From Desulfomicrobium sp. UBA5193 (GTDB lineage Bacteria > Desulfobacterota > Desulfovibrionia > Desulfovibrionales > Desulfomicrobiaceae), in assembly GCA_002412965.1 (NCBI GenBank), contig DHWB01000003.1, forward strand, positions 712,322-776,321: a DNA stretch of 64,000 nt. The letters run 5' to 3'. Position 1 is the first letter of the stretch. Each line of letters opens with the position of its first letter. The notes beneath the pieces were generated by a model. That model was not told where the DNA came from. It made no database searches and saw nothing but the letters and a program-made list of their open reading frames with translations. Below, in pieces: positions 35,337 through 43,543 of this stretch. The position numbers were made by a program, and so were the translations under genes.

Positions 35337-37097
35337 TTGCAGAAAAGCTGTGCAGGCCTTTATACGTGCAGGTATTTCGGATGCAAACCAGGAGTCGCAA
35401 CGGCGTTCCTGCTGACCGGGCTTTTTCTGGTGCTCGCGGGCAGGGGGATCTGCCAGGGCCTTCCGGTCCTCGACTATTCGGGCCGGTCTACGGACAGTCG
35501 TCCCGAGATCCTGCCTGAGGAGGAGCAGAAGCCGGAAAATATTTTTACGCTACCTCCCGTTGAACAGAAGGTTTCTCCGCAAGATTGGACCTCCTTGGAG
35601 TCCGTCTACATCCGTGAGATCAACGTGACCGGGAGCACTGTTTTTCCTGAAGAGGAGATCGCCGAGGTAACCGGCCCCTATGAGGACAGTAATCTGACCA
35701 TGGGGGATATGGAATCGCTCCGCAGGGACTTGACCCTCCTGTATGTGAACAACGGCTACGTCAACTCCGGGGCCGTGATTCCTGATCAGACGGTCGCAGA
35801 TGGTGTACTCACCCTGCATATCGTAGAGGGGAAACTGACCACCATCCATGTGGAGGATAACAAGTGGTTCAACGACGACTACCTGCGGAACCGGATCGCC
35901 TTGGGAGCCGGAGTTCCGGTCAATGTCCAACCCCTGCAGAAACGACTGCAACTCCTGCAGCAGGACCAGCGAATCCAGCTCATCCATGCTGAGCTTCGCC
36001 CCGGCACGACACCTGGAGAAGGAGAGCTTTTCGTCCGGGTGGAGGAGACGCCGCCCATCTCCGTGTGGCTCGGCTTCAACAACTACCAATCAGCCTCTGT
36101 GGGCGCGGAGCGCGGGCTTGCAACGCTTGCCCATCAAAATCTGACCGGACACGGGGATATCTTCAGCTTCACCTACGGATTTTCCGAAGGTCTCAACCCG
36201 CTTATCGATACCTGGTACGTGGTCCCGGTCACGGTCTATGACACCACACTCATGCTTCGCTACCGCAGAGACGATGCCACCGTTGTGGACAACGTGTTCG
36301 GCCCCCTTGATATCGTGAGTGAGAGCAACATTTACGAAATAAACCTGCGACAACCGGTGTACCGGACGTTGAGGCAGGAAGTCGCCCTCTCCCTCGCGGT
36401 TGAATACGAGGAATCCGAGACTTCTCTGGACGGCGAGCCGTTCTCCTTTGTGTCGGGCGTGGAGGAATCTTCCACCACCGTTGTCCCCCTCCGCTTCTCC
36501 CTGGAATGGACCTACAGGACTCAGCGACAGGCCTTTGCGGCCAGGTCCCGGTTCTCATATGGCATGGACGTCCTGGATGCCACCACCGGCGACGACGGTG
36601 CGCCGGACGCGAGATTTCTGGCCTGGCTGGGCCAGGTCCAGTGGGCACAGAATTTCGACTTCCTGAATGCCCAGCTGCTCGCCCGCGCAGATCTGCAGCT
36701 TGCGAACGACCCTCTTCTCCCTGTGGAACAGATATCCGTAGGTGGCAGGTACAGCGTCAGGGGATACCGCGAGAACCTGATCGTGAGCGACGAGGCGTTC
36801 ATCGCTTCGGCCGAGGTCAGGATTCCCCTGATCAGAAACAAGCCATGGGCGGAGTACCTCCAAGTCGCTCCGTTCTACGATTACGGGAAGGTAAATAATG
36901 TGGACGGGTTTGAGCCGGACGACCTCTCGAGCATCGGGGTGGGGCTCAGATGGGGAACATCCCTGGGAACACCGAACTTCAGGGCCGATGCAGAGGTGTA
37001 CTGGGGGCATCAGCTCAGGGATGTGGATACGCCTTCCTACGAAGGACTCCAGGATGACGGGATTCATTTCCAAATAGCCCTTTTGGCCCGCTTTTGA
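35337..37097 (+). CDS. TpsB-type outer-membrane transporter (ShlB/FhaC/HecB family)
   Basis: A 586-residue protein. The start is TTG at 35337, preceded by AAGGAGGG (35323-35330); no in-frame ATG competes. A signal peptide (TAFLLTGLFLVLAGRGICQG) is followed by a Pro-rich linker. The POTRA_2 domain begins YIREINVTGSTVFPEEEI, and a second POTRA ends near LRPGTTPGEGELFVRVEE. The 16-stranded barrel region runs to a C-terminal Phe. The conserved L6 motif appears as VGGRYSVRGYREN. This is the exporter for the TpsA-like protein encoded immediately upstream. Its stop is 23 bp before the CHAT gene, so the operon continues. Confidence 0.93.
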   Translation: MQKSCAGLYTCRYFGCKPGVATAFLLTGLFLVLAGRGICQGLPVLDYSGRSTDSRPEILPEEEQKPENIFTLPPVEQKVSPQDWTSLESVYIREINVTGSTVFPEEEIAEVTGPYEDSNLTMGDMESLRRDLTLLYVNNGYVNSGAVIPDQTVADGVLTLHIVEGKLTTIHVEDNKWFNDDYLRNRIALGAGVPVNVQPLQKRLQLLQQDQRIQLIHAELRPGTTPGEGELFVRVEETPPISVWLGFNNYQSASVGAERGLATLAHQNLTGHGDIFSFTYGFSEGLNPLIDTWYVVPVTVYDTTLMLRYRRDDATVVDNVFGPLDIVSESNIYEINLRQPVYRTLRQEVALSLAVEYEESETSLDGEPFSFVSGVEESSTTVVPLRFSLEWTYRTQRQAFAARSRFSYGMDVLDATTGDDGAPDARFLAWLGQVQWAQNFDFLNAQLLARADLQLANDPLLPVEQISVGGRYSVRGYRENLIVSDEAFIASAEVRIPLIRNKPWAEYLQVAPFYDYGKVNNVDGFEPDDLSSIGVGLRWGTSLGTPNFRADAEVYWGHQLRDVDTPSYEGLQDDGIHFQIALLARF

Positions 37098-37120
37098 CCA
37101 GAGAGTGTGGGGGGACCGGT

Positions 37121-39517
37121 ATGACTGCAAACAAGGATAAACAGAAGAACATTCATAACGTTGGACACGGTAGGAACTCCAAGCCTTTAAGACGTCTGAT
37201 CCTGCCCTTTGCCGTTTTTCTGTTGGTCTCGCTGCTCTCTTCGCTCTCGCCGGCTGATGCCGGCACCGTGCAGCCAGCTTCAAGCGGGAAAATGAACAAC
37301 GGTACCCCGCAGGAACTCTTGGAGCAAGGTAGAAGGGCCTTGAAGAGAGGTGATTTTGTTCAGGCCTCGGACCGTCTGGAATCGCTTCTGCGTATACAGG
37401 ACTTGCCTGGTGGAGCATCCATGAGGATCGAGGCCCTCATCAGTTTGGCACAGGTGAGGCAGATGACCGGACGGTATACCCACGCCATCGACCTCCTGAA
37501 CCAGGCCTTTGGACTTACCGGTGAAGACGGTCAGAAGGGAACGATCGGCCGCATCAAGGGGGGGCTAGGCAATGCCCATCTCGGGCTGGGAAACGAGACC
37601 CTCGCTTCCCAGCATATGCTGGAAGGACTTGGCCTGGTCCTTGAGACAGGATCAGGCGAGACCGCCGGAACCATTCTCAACAATTTAGGAAATCTCGCCG
37701 CACGACAGGGAAACCTGGAGAAAGCTGAAGACCTTTACCGTGAAAGCATACAGGTAAGCGAGCAGTCAGGGGCCCGGGATGTTGCCGCCTCGGCTGCTAT
37801 GAACCTGGCAATGGTCGGACTTCGCAAAGGGGTGCCGGACTCCACCAAAAAGCAGCTCTTTGATGCCGTTGCACGGCTTGAGCAGACAGAGGATTCACAG
37901 GCCAAGGCCCTCGGGTTTGTCAATGCGGGTCTCCTGTATTCGGAGCTCGGGCAACAGTACCCGGCGAGGAAACAGGAGATGGTCGAGTCGGCCTATAAAG
38001 CCTACTCTGAAGCCGTGGCCATAGCCACCAGAACGGCAGATGACAGGACCCGCTCCTTTGGGCTGGGGTACATGGGGAGCCTGTATGAAGGAGAGGGCCG
38101 GCTGCAGGAAGGACTGGCGTTGACCCGCCGGGCCATTTTAGCCGCACAGCAGCAACATGTATCCGAAGCCCTCTACCGGTGGCACTGGCAGAGCGGGCGG
38201 ATTTTCGACCGGCTGGGAGAACTGGACGAGGCGATTGTTTCCTACCGACATTCCCTGCGAGAACTCCTGGCCATCCGTCAGGAGATGGCCTCCTGCTATT
38301 CGAGTCCGGACTCCTCGTATCAGAAGGCGGCGAGCGACATCAGTATGGAAATGGTCGACCTCCTGCTGCGGCGTTCTTCCAGGTGCAACCCAGGGGAACC
38401 CGTGGAGCCGTGGTTTGAGGAAGCCCGGGACACCCTCGAAGCGCAGAAGGTCTATGAGTTGCGCGATTATTTCAAAGACGACTGCATCGATGCCGCACAT
38501 TATGAGAAAAAGAGGCTGGACACGATCTCATCAACGATCATGGTCATCTATCCCATTGTGTTCAAAAATCGGACCGAGCTTTTGCTGAGTTCCTCCAATC
38601 GGCTCAAACGGGTGACGCTTCCCATCGGAGAACAGGCCCTCAATGAAGAGATACTGAATTTTCGCAGAAAGCTGGTCAAGAGGACGACCTGGGAGTTTCT
38701 GCCGCACGCGCAGACACTCTATGACTGGTTGATCAGGCCACTTGAGTCCGATCTCGAGGAAATGAAACCGGAAACACTGGTCTTTGTCCCGGGAGGAGCC
38801 TTGAGGACCATCCCCATGAGCGCCCTGCACGACGGGGATACGTTTCTCATCAGCCGGTACCGGATCGCTATGACCCCGGGCCTCAATTTGACCGATTCCC
38901 GCCCACTCCCAAGGAAAGAGGCAAAAATCCTTTCGCTGGGGCTCACAGAGCCGGTGCAGGGGTTTCCTGGGCTTCCCTACGTCGGAGAGGAGCTTCAAGG
39001 CATCATGAAGCTCTATGAGGGAGTCGTTCTGCTCAATGAGAAGTTCCAGATGGATGTCCTCGAGGAGTTGCTCAAGACCGAGCCGTACAATATGGTTCAC
39101 ATAGCCTCCCACGGGCACTTCGGGGGGGATACCCACGATTCCTTCATTCTGGCCTATGATGAGCAGTTTACCATGGAGCGGATCGGGAAGTATGTCGGAT
39201 TGTTGAGATTCCGCGAAGAGCCCCTGGACATGCTCACTCTGAGCGCCTGTGAAACGGCTGCCGGCAATGAGCGGGCTGCTCTGGGGCTGGCCGGAGTCGC
39301 GGTGCGTGCAGGAGCGCGAAGCGCCCTGGCCACCCTGTGGCACGTGAACGACCCGGCAACTCAGGAGCTGGTCCTTGAGTTCTACCGACACCTGAAAAAT
39401 CCCGCCGGCTCGAGGGCTTCCGCCCTTCAGGCCGCGCAACTCAAGATGCTAGAGGATCCGCGATATGATCATCCGGGATACTGGGCCCCATTTATTTTGA
39501 TAAACGACTGGCAATAA
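37121..39517 (+). CDS. TPR-CHAT protein (caspase-like protease) exported or membrane-anchored
   Basis: A 798-residue protein. I chose ATG 37121 after GGGGGGACC; an in-frame TTG at 37094 overlaps the TpsB gene. An N-terminal hydrophobic segment (LILPFAVFLLVSLLSSLSPADA) suggests export. Residues ~50-420 hold TPR repeats (ALKRGDFVQASDRLESLL, GNLEKAEDLYRESIQVSEQ, YRHSLRELLAIRQEM). The CHAT domain (~500-798) carries the caspase-like dyad H664 (VHIASHGHFGG) and C710 (LTLSACETAAG), and ends with YWAPFILINDW. CHAT proteases belong to clan CD (separase/caspase fold). Several are effectors cleaved into action in defence systems, and others sit beside TPS and CHASE2 genes. Here it is the third gene of the TPS operon, so processing of the exoprotein or of a signalling partner is a reasonable inference. 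Confidence 0.92.
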   Translation: MTANKDKQKNIHNVGHGRNSKPLRRLILPFAVFLLVSLLSSLSPADAGTVQPASSGKMNNGTPQELLEQGRRALKRGDFVQASDRLESLLRIQDLPGGASMRIEALISLAQVRQMTGRYTHAIDLLNQAFGLTGEDGQKGTIGRIKGGLGNAHLGLGNETLASQHMLEGLGLVLETGSGETAGTILNNLGNLAARQGNLEKAEDLYRESIQVSEQSGARDVAASAAMNLAMVGLRKGVPDSTKKQLFDAVARLEQTEDSQAKALGFVNAGLLYSELGQQYPARKQEMVESAYKAYSEAVAIATRTADDRTRSFGLGYMGSLYEGEGRLQEGLALTRRAILAAQQQHVSEALYRWHWQSGRIFDRLGELDEAIVSYRHSLRELLAIRQEMASCYSSPDSSYQKAASDISMEMVDLLLRRSSRCNPGEPVEPWFEEARDTLEAQKVYELRDYFKDDCIDAAHYEKKRLDTISSTIMVIYPIVFKNRTELLLSSSNRLKRVTLPIGEQALNEEILNFRRKLVKRTTWEFLPHAQTLYDWLIRPLESDLEEMKPETLVFVPGGALRTIPMSALHDGDTFLISRYRIAMTPGLNLTDSRPLPRKEAKILSLGLTEPVQGFPGLPYVGEELQGIMKLYEGVVLLNEKFQMDVLEELLKTEPYNMVHIASHGHFGGDTHDSFILAYDEQFTMERIGKYVGLLRFREEPLDMLTLSACETAAGNERAALGLAGVAVRAGARSALATLWHVNDPATQELVLEFYRHLKNPAGSRASALQAAQLKMLEDPRYDHPGYWAPFILINDWQ

Positions 39518-39518
39518 A

Positions 39519-41480
39519 GTGCTGTCCGCCTTGTACCGGCCTGTGGAGAAAATTACTCAGCGACTCAGCAAAACGATGCCTTCTCTTCTCAAGAGGTCGG
39601 GGGCGGTGTTCCTCCTGGTGAGCCTGCTGGTCTTCCTGCTGGTGTGGGGGCTTCGCGCGGGGGGGCAGCTTGAGTTACCGGAGTTGTCGGTCTTTGATCT
39701 GTTCATCAGGATGCAGCCCAAGATCAATACCCCGGACCAGAGGATCACTATAATCGAGGTCACCGAGGAGGACATCCAGACACTGGGGCAGTGGCCACTT
39801 ACCGACGCCGTCCTTTCCAAGGCCCTGCAAATCATCATCTCGCACAAGCCCAAAGGGATTGGCGTGGATATCTTCCGCGACATAGCGGTGCCTCCGGGAA
39901 GCGAGGAGCTCGAGGCCCTGTTTATCGAGCATCCGAACCTCGTCGGCGTCATGACGGTGGGGGAAAGGGGCGTTGCGCCGCATCCCGTCATCAGGGGTAC
40001 AGGCCAGGCCGCATTCGTGGATATTCTGATCGATCCCGGCGGCATCGTCCGGCGTGGTCTCCTCTTTCTGGATGACGGTGTAAACGTATACACTTCGTTT
40101 GCACTCACCCTGGCCCTGCTCTCCCTGTGGGAAGAGGGAATCGTCCCCAAGGCCGCTCCCGACAATCCCGAGCAGATCCTCCTCAAACAGACGGTCATTC
40201 CGCCTCTCGAAGCCGATAATGGCGGCTACCACCAGGCCGATGCACGGGGATACCAATATCTCCTGGATTATAGGAGCACCGGAGCAGGGTTCAGGACGTA
40301 CGGCTTCATGGATTTACTCTCAGACAGAGTCCCTGTTGATGCCCTCACGGACAAGCTCGTTCTTCTCGGGGTTCGGGCGCAGTCCGTCCACGACTCCTTT
40401 TTCACGCCTCTGAGTACGAGCATGGCTGAAGACCAGCAGATGTCGGGAGTCGTTCTCCATGCCCACATGATCAATCAGCTGTTCAGATTTGCGGAAGGAG
40501 AGGTGCCAATATCGACATTGCCTGCACCTTGTCGGCCGGTCTGGTTGCTCTTCTGGAGTCTTTTGGGTGGCCTGGTGGGGTTGAGGACACGTTCCGCCTT
40601 CCAATTCGTCCTGTTTGGCGGCATCGGGCTCCTGGTCCTTTTCGGAGCCGGGTATGTCCTGTTTCTGTTCCGCCAGTGGGTCCCTGTCATTCCACCGACC
40701 CTGGCGTTCTCCACCTCGGCAGTGGCAGTTAGCGTGTATTTGACCGGTCAGGAGAAGCGGTCCCGGGCCCTCCTGATGAATATCTTCTCCAAGCATGTTT
40801 CCAAGGAGATTGCCGAGATGATTTGGCAGGAGCGGGAACAGTTTATGGAGAACGGACGGCCCCGCTCCCAGGAAATGACGGTCACCGGGCTTTTCTCGGA
40901 CATCAGGGGGTTCACCACTACATCCGAGCGGATGACGCCGCAGGAGCTGTTCGATTGGCTAAACACATATATGGAAGGCATGTCCGGTGTCATTATGGAA
41001 CACCGAGGAGTCATCGACAACTATGTCGGCGATGCGATCAAGGCGGATTTCGGGGTGCCTCTTCCCAGGACAAAAGAGCATGAGATCAGGGAAGATGCAC
41101 AAAACGCGGTGGATTGCGCCCTGGCCATGGAAAGAGAGATGCTTCAGCTCAATGATCAGTGGAAAAGCCGGGGATTGCCTTCGACGGGTCTTCGTATCGG
41201 AATCCATACCGGGAACGTGGTCGCGGGGCTCCTCGGGTCAGCGAAGAGGTTGAAATACACCACACTAGGTGACGCGGTGAACACGGCCTCCAGACTTGAG
41301 AGCCTTGATAAATCCATCGGAAATGATCTTGTTTGCCGGATTTTGATCAGCGAAAATACGCGATCTCTCCTGGGGGAACAGTATGTGACCGAACCGATCG
41401 GAGAGATGAGCCTCAAGGGCAAAGAAGGAAAAATCGTTGTACATCGTGTTTTGGGTAAGAAGCAACCTGCTTCATATTAA
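39519..41480 (+). CDS. CHASE2-domain adenylate cyclase (class III)
   Basis: A 653-residue inner-membrane protein. It starts at GTG 39519, one base after the CHAT stop. An N-terminal transmembrane helix (AVFLLVSLLVFLLVWGLRA) is followed by a periplasmic CHASE2 sensor (~50-330; ITIIEVTEEDIQTLGQWPL, GIGVDIFRDI, KLVLLGVRAQSVHDSF). Three TM helices follow (~340-410). The cyclase domain (~450-640) has metal ligands D461 (GLFSDIRGF) and D505 (YVGDAIKADFG) and transition-state residues N588 and R592 (GDAVNTASRL), so it should be active as a class III cyclase. In D505-A-I-K the residue after Ile is Lys, where Met is common. CHASE2 ligands are unknown. It is the fourth gene of the TPS operon and the probable source of the cyclic nucleotide read by two cNMP-binding kinases downstream. 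Confidence 0.93.
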   Translation: MLSALYRPVEKITQRLSKTMPSLLKRSGAVFLLVSLLVFLLVWGLRAGGQLELPELSVFDLFIRMQPKINTPDQRITIIEVTEEDIQTLGQWPLTDAVLSKALQIIISHKPKGIGVDIFRDIAVPPGSEELEALFIEHPNLVGVMTVGERGVAPHPVIRGTGQAAFVDILIDPGGIVRRGLLFLDDGVNVYTSFALTLALLSLWEEGIVPKAAPDNPEQILLKQTVIPPLEADNGGYHQADARGYQYLLDYRSTGAGFRTYGFMDLLSDRVPVDALTDKLVLLGVRAQSVHDSFFTPLSTSMAEDQQMSGVVLHAHMINQLFRFAEGEVPISTLPAPCRPVWLLFWSLLGGLVGLRTRSAFQFVLFGGIGLLVLFGAGYVLFLFRQWVPVIPPTLAFSTSAVAVSVYLTGQEKRSRALLMNIFSKHVSKEIAEMIWQEREQFMENGRPRSQEMTVTGLFSDIRGFTTTSERMTPQELFDWLNTYMEGMSGVIMEHRGVIDNYVGDAIKADFGVPLPRTKEHEIREDAQNAVDCALAMEREMLQLNDQWKSRGLPSTGLRIGIHTGNVVAGLLGSAKRLKYTTLGDAVNTASRLESLDKSIGNDLVCRILISENTRSLLGEQYVTEPIGEMSLKGKEGKIVVHRVLGKKQPASY

Positions 41481-41493
41481 AAGGAGGTCGAGA

Positions 41494-42222
41494 ATGAATA
41501 TGATCAAATTAATTTGTCTGGTGCTGCTGATTCTCACCATGCCAATGACGTCTGATGCGGCTGGGGAAAAGGAAGAAAGTAAAAGCAATGCGTCGGCAAG
41601 TTCCAATCTCAACCTCAGGCCCTCCTATGTGCCACCTTTGCGGGGTGCACCCGCAGGCCGGGTCGGAGGAGGAACCAGAGGGATCACGGAAAACCAGACG
41701 TGCACGATCCAAGTCATGGCTCCCGACCATGCGGGCTACACGACCCAGGATCAGCCCTGCCTGTACTGGTATGTTTCCGGGGGATTGAATTTTCCTATTG
41801 AGATGACAGTCACGCGCAAGGATGCCGTACAGCCGCTTGTCGAGAAGCAGCTCCCCGGTCCGGTTGAGGACGGCCTGCACACGTTCTGCCTTGCTGATCA
41901 TGATGTCCGGTTGAGCCCCGACGTCTCTTACAAGTGGTTTGTGACTCTCATCCCCGATACTGAAAATCGTTCAAAAGACATCCTCGCCGGGGGCATAATC
42001 GAAAAAATTAAGGTGTCTAAATCGCTTGATGAGAAGCTCGAAGCCGCAGACGGCAGCACGAAGGTGCGCGCCTATGCCGAGGAAGGCCTTTGGTACGACT
42101 CCTTTGATTCAGCAATGAAAACGCTTGATAAAACCCCCGACGATCAGACAGCGCTCATGCAGCGGAATTCCCTATTGGAACAAGTGGGTTTGAAGGAGAT
42201 CTCAGAGCAAATGAAAAAATGA
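41494..42222 (+). CDS. DUF928 family exported protein
   Basis: A 242-residue protein. The ATG at 41494 has a perfect AAGGAGG (41481-41487), 13 bp after the cyclase stop. Signal peptide: LICLVLLILTMPMTSDA. The DUF928 pattern is clear: a Pro/Gly-rich start (VPPLRGAPAGRVGGGTRG), CLYWYVSGGLNFPIEMTV, KWFVTLIPDTENRSKDI and a final AYAEEGLWYDSFDSAM. DUF928 proteins are of unknown function and typically accompany CHAT, CHASE2 and TPS genes in cyanobacteria and deltaproteobacteria. Its place as last gene of the operon fits this. It is probably periplasmic. Confidence 0.88.
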   Translation: MNMIKLICLVLLILTMPMTSDAAGEKEESKSNASASSNLNLRPSYVPPLRGAPAGRVGGGTRGITENQTCTIQVMAPDHAGYTTQDQPCLYWYVSGGLNFPIEMTVTRKDAVQPLVEKQLPGPVEDGLHTFCLADHDVRLSPDVSYKWFVTLIPDTENRSKDILAGGIIEKIKVSKSLDEKLEAADGSTKVRAYAEEGLWYDSFDSAMKTLDKTPDDQTALMQRNSLLEQVGLKEISEQMKK

Positions 42223-42521
42223 CGTTCCTTCTTGTTCGGGCATGCAGAAATGCGGGGTGCGAACTCTCAATACTTTTTGCATTGAACTCCCTTTTCGTTT
42301 GCTGAGAGCGGAAACCCCACCGCGGACAGGCAGATCAACCTGACGGATGTCTCGAACCTTGACGCATTGACCGATATTGATTGGGTCGCCTAATTGCGTG
42401 GCAAAAGGGCGCAGTTTCGGAAGGTTTCCTTTTCATCTGGACGCGGGTGGAGAACATAAAGAACACTGATGAGTGAAAATACCCGGACATTTCTGCAATT
42501 CTCCAAAGGGGGCGGCCATTC
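42223..42521. other. Gap between the two island gene groups
   Basis: 299 bp. A 30-codon forward open stretch (~42303-42392; ADRQINLTDVSNLDALTDI) ends in TAA and could be a gene remnant, but it has no start. No clear terminator. The promoter of the hydrolase gene is presumably here, though I see no convincing hexamers. Confidence 0.4.
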
Positions 42522-43487
42522 ATGAAGGTTAAATTCTGGGGGGTGCGGGGATCCATTCCATGCCCCGGGCCGGACACGGTCAAGTACGGAGGCAACACGA
42601 CTTGCATTGAGATCCGCACCGACTCGGGGCGGATCTTGATCGTCGATGCGGGAACAGGCATCCGCGCCCTGGGCGATCATCTGCTCCGCAACGACATCAA
42701 GGATGGGTTGCGAGAGCTCGATATTTTTCTCAGTCACACGCACTGGGACCATATCCTGGGGTTTCCGTTTTTTGCGCCCATGTACATGCCGGGCATGACC
42801 GTTCGCATTTACGGCCCCTTGACCTTTGAACAGGATTCCCTGGAAAAAGTGCTCAAAGGGCAATTCGAGTACAGGTATTTTCCGGTCAGGATGGAAGAAC
42901 TGGCATCGAAAATCCATTTCATCGAGCTCGGAGAAAATGAGTTTGATCTGGGCGATGGAGTCCAGTTGGCCACAAAATACCTCAATCATCCCATCAGCTG
43001 CCTGGGATACCGCTTTGACTGCGACGGGAGATCCGTGGCCACGGTGTTCGATACCGAAACATACCAGAACCTTTACGCCCTTGATCCGCAAAATCCGGCC
43101 TACGACAGTAAAATCGCGCAGAAGGCCGAAGAGGTCGCGATCGAGCAGAACAGGCTCGTGGAAAAATTTTACAGGGGCGCGGACCTGGTTGTCTATGACG
43201 CGCAGTATACAGCCCAGGAGTATCCATCCAAAATCGGATGGGGGCATTCCGCCATGCAGGACGTCATCGCGTCGTGCGGGCGCAACGGGGTCAAGCAACT
43301 CGCGCTGACGCATCACGATCCGGATCGCACGGATGCGCAACTCGACTCTCTGACCGAAATTTTTTGCGACAAGAACAGTCCTGAGGGTATGCGTGCTTTC
43401 TTCGCTCGCGAAGGAATGGAGATGGTGCTGCAATATATCATCGAGCCCTTCGCCGCCAGGTTCACCGGCGCTACGCAGGAGAGGTAA
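42522..43487 (+). CDS. Metallo-beta-lactamase-fold hydrolase, possible cyclic-nucleotide phosphodiesterase
   Basis: A 321-residue cytoplasmic protein. The start follows AAAGGGGGCGG. The first strand MKVKFWGVRGSIPCPGP and GGNTTCIEI are typical of the RNase Z/PhnP-like branch of the metallo-beta-lactamase superfamily. The zinc-binding motif SHTHWDHILGF gives H72, H74, D76 and H77; later ligands are likely in LNHPISCLGYRF and LTHHDPDRTD. Members of this branch hydrolyse phosphodiesters. With a cyclase upstream and two cNMP-binding kinases downstream, cyclic-nucleotide breakdown is a plausible role, but that is inference from neighbours. It is followed 56 bp later by the kinase gene. A fragment resembling its C-terminus recurs at about 47230-47290. 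Confidence 0.85.
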   Translation: MKVKFWGVRGSIPCPGPDTVKYGGNTTCIEIRTDSGRILIVDAGTGIRALGDHLLRNDIKDGLRELDIFLSHTHWDHILGFPFFAPMYMPGMTVRIYGPLTFEQDSLEKVLKGQFEYRYFPVRMEELASKIHFIELGENEFDLGDGVQLATKYLNHPISCLGYRFDCDGRSVATVFDTETYQNLYALDPQNPAYDSKIAQKAEEVAIEQNRLVEKFYRGADLVVYDAQYTAQEYPSKIGWGHSAMQDVIASCGRNGVKQLALTHHDPDRTDAQLDSLTEIFCDKNSPEGMRAFFAREGMEMVLQYIIEPFAARFTGATQER

Positions 43488-43543
43488 ACCCGTCCGACCG
43501 AGACTGAACCGTCATCATTGCCATCCAGAGAGGAGATTCAACC

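Noticed and set aside
42303..42392. Short coding-like stretch upstream of the hydrolase
   Set aside because: Only ~30 codons with a stop on both sides and no start; too little to call.
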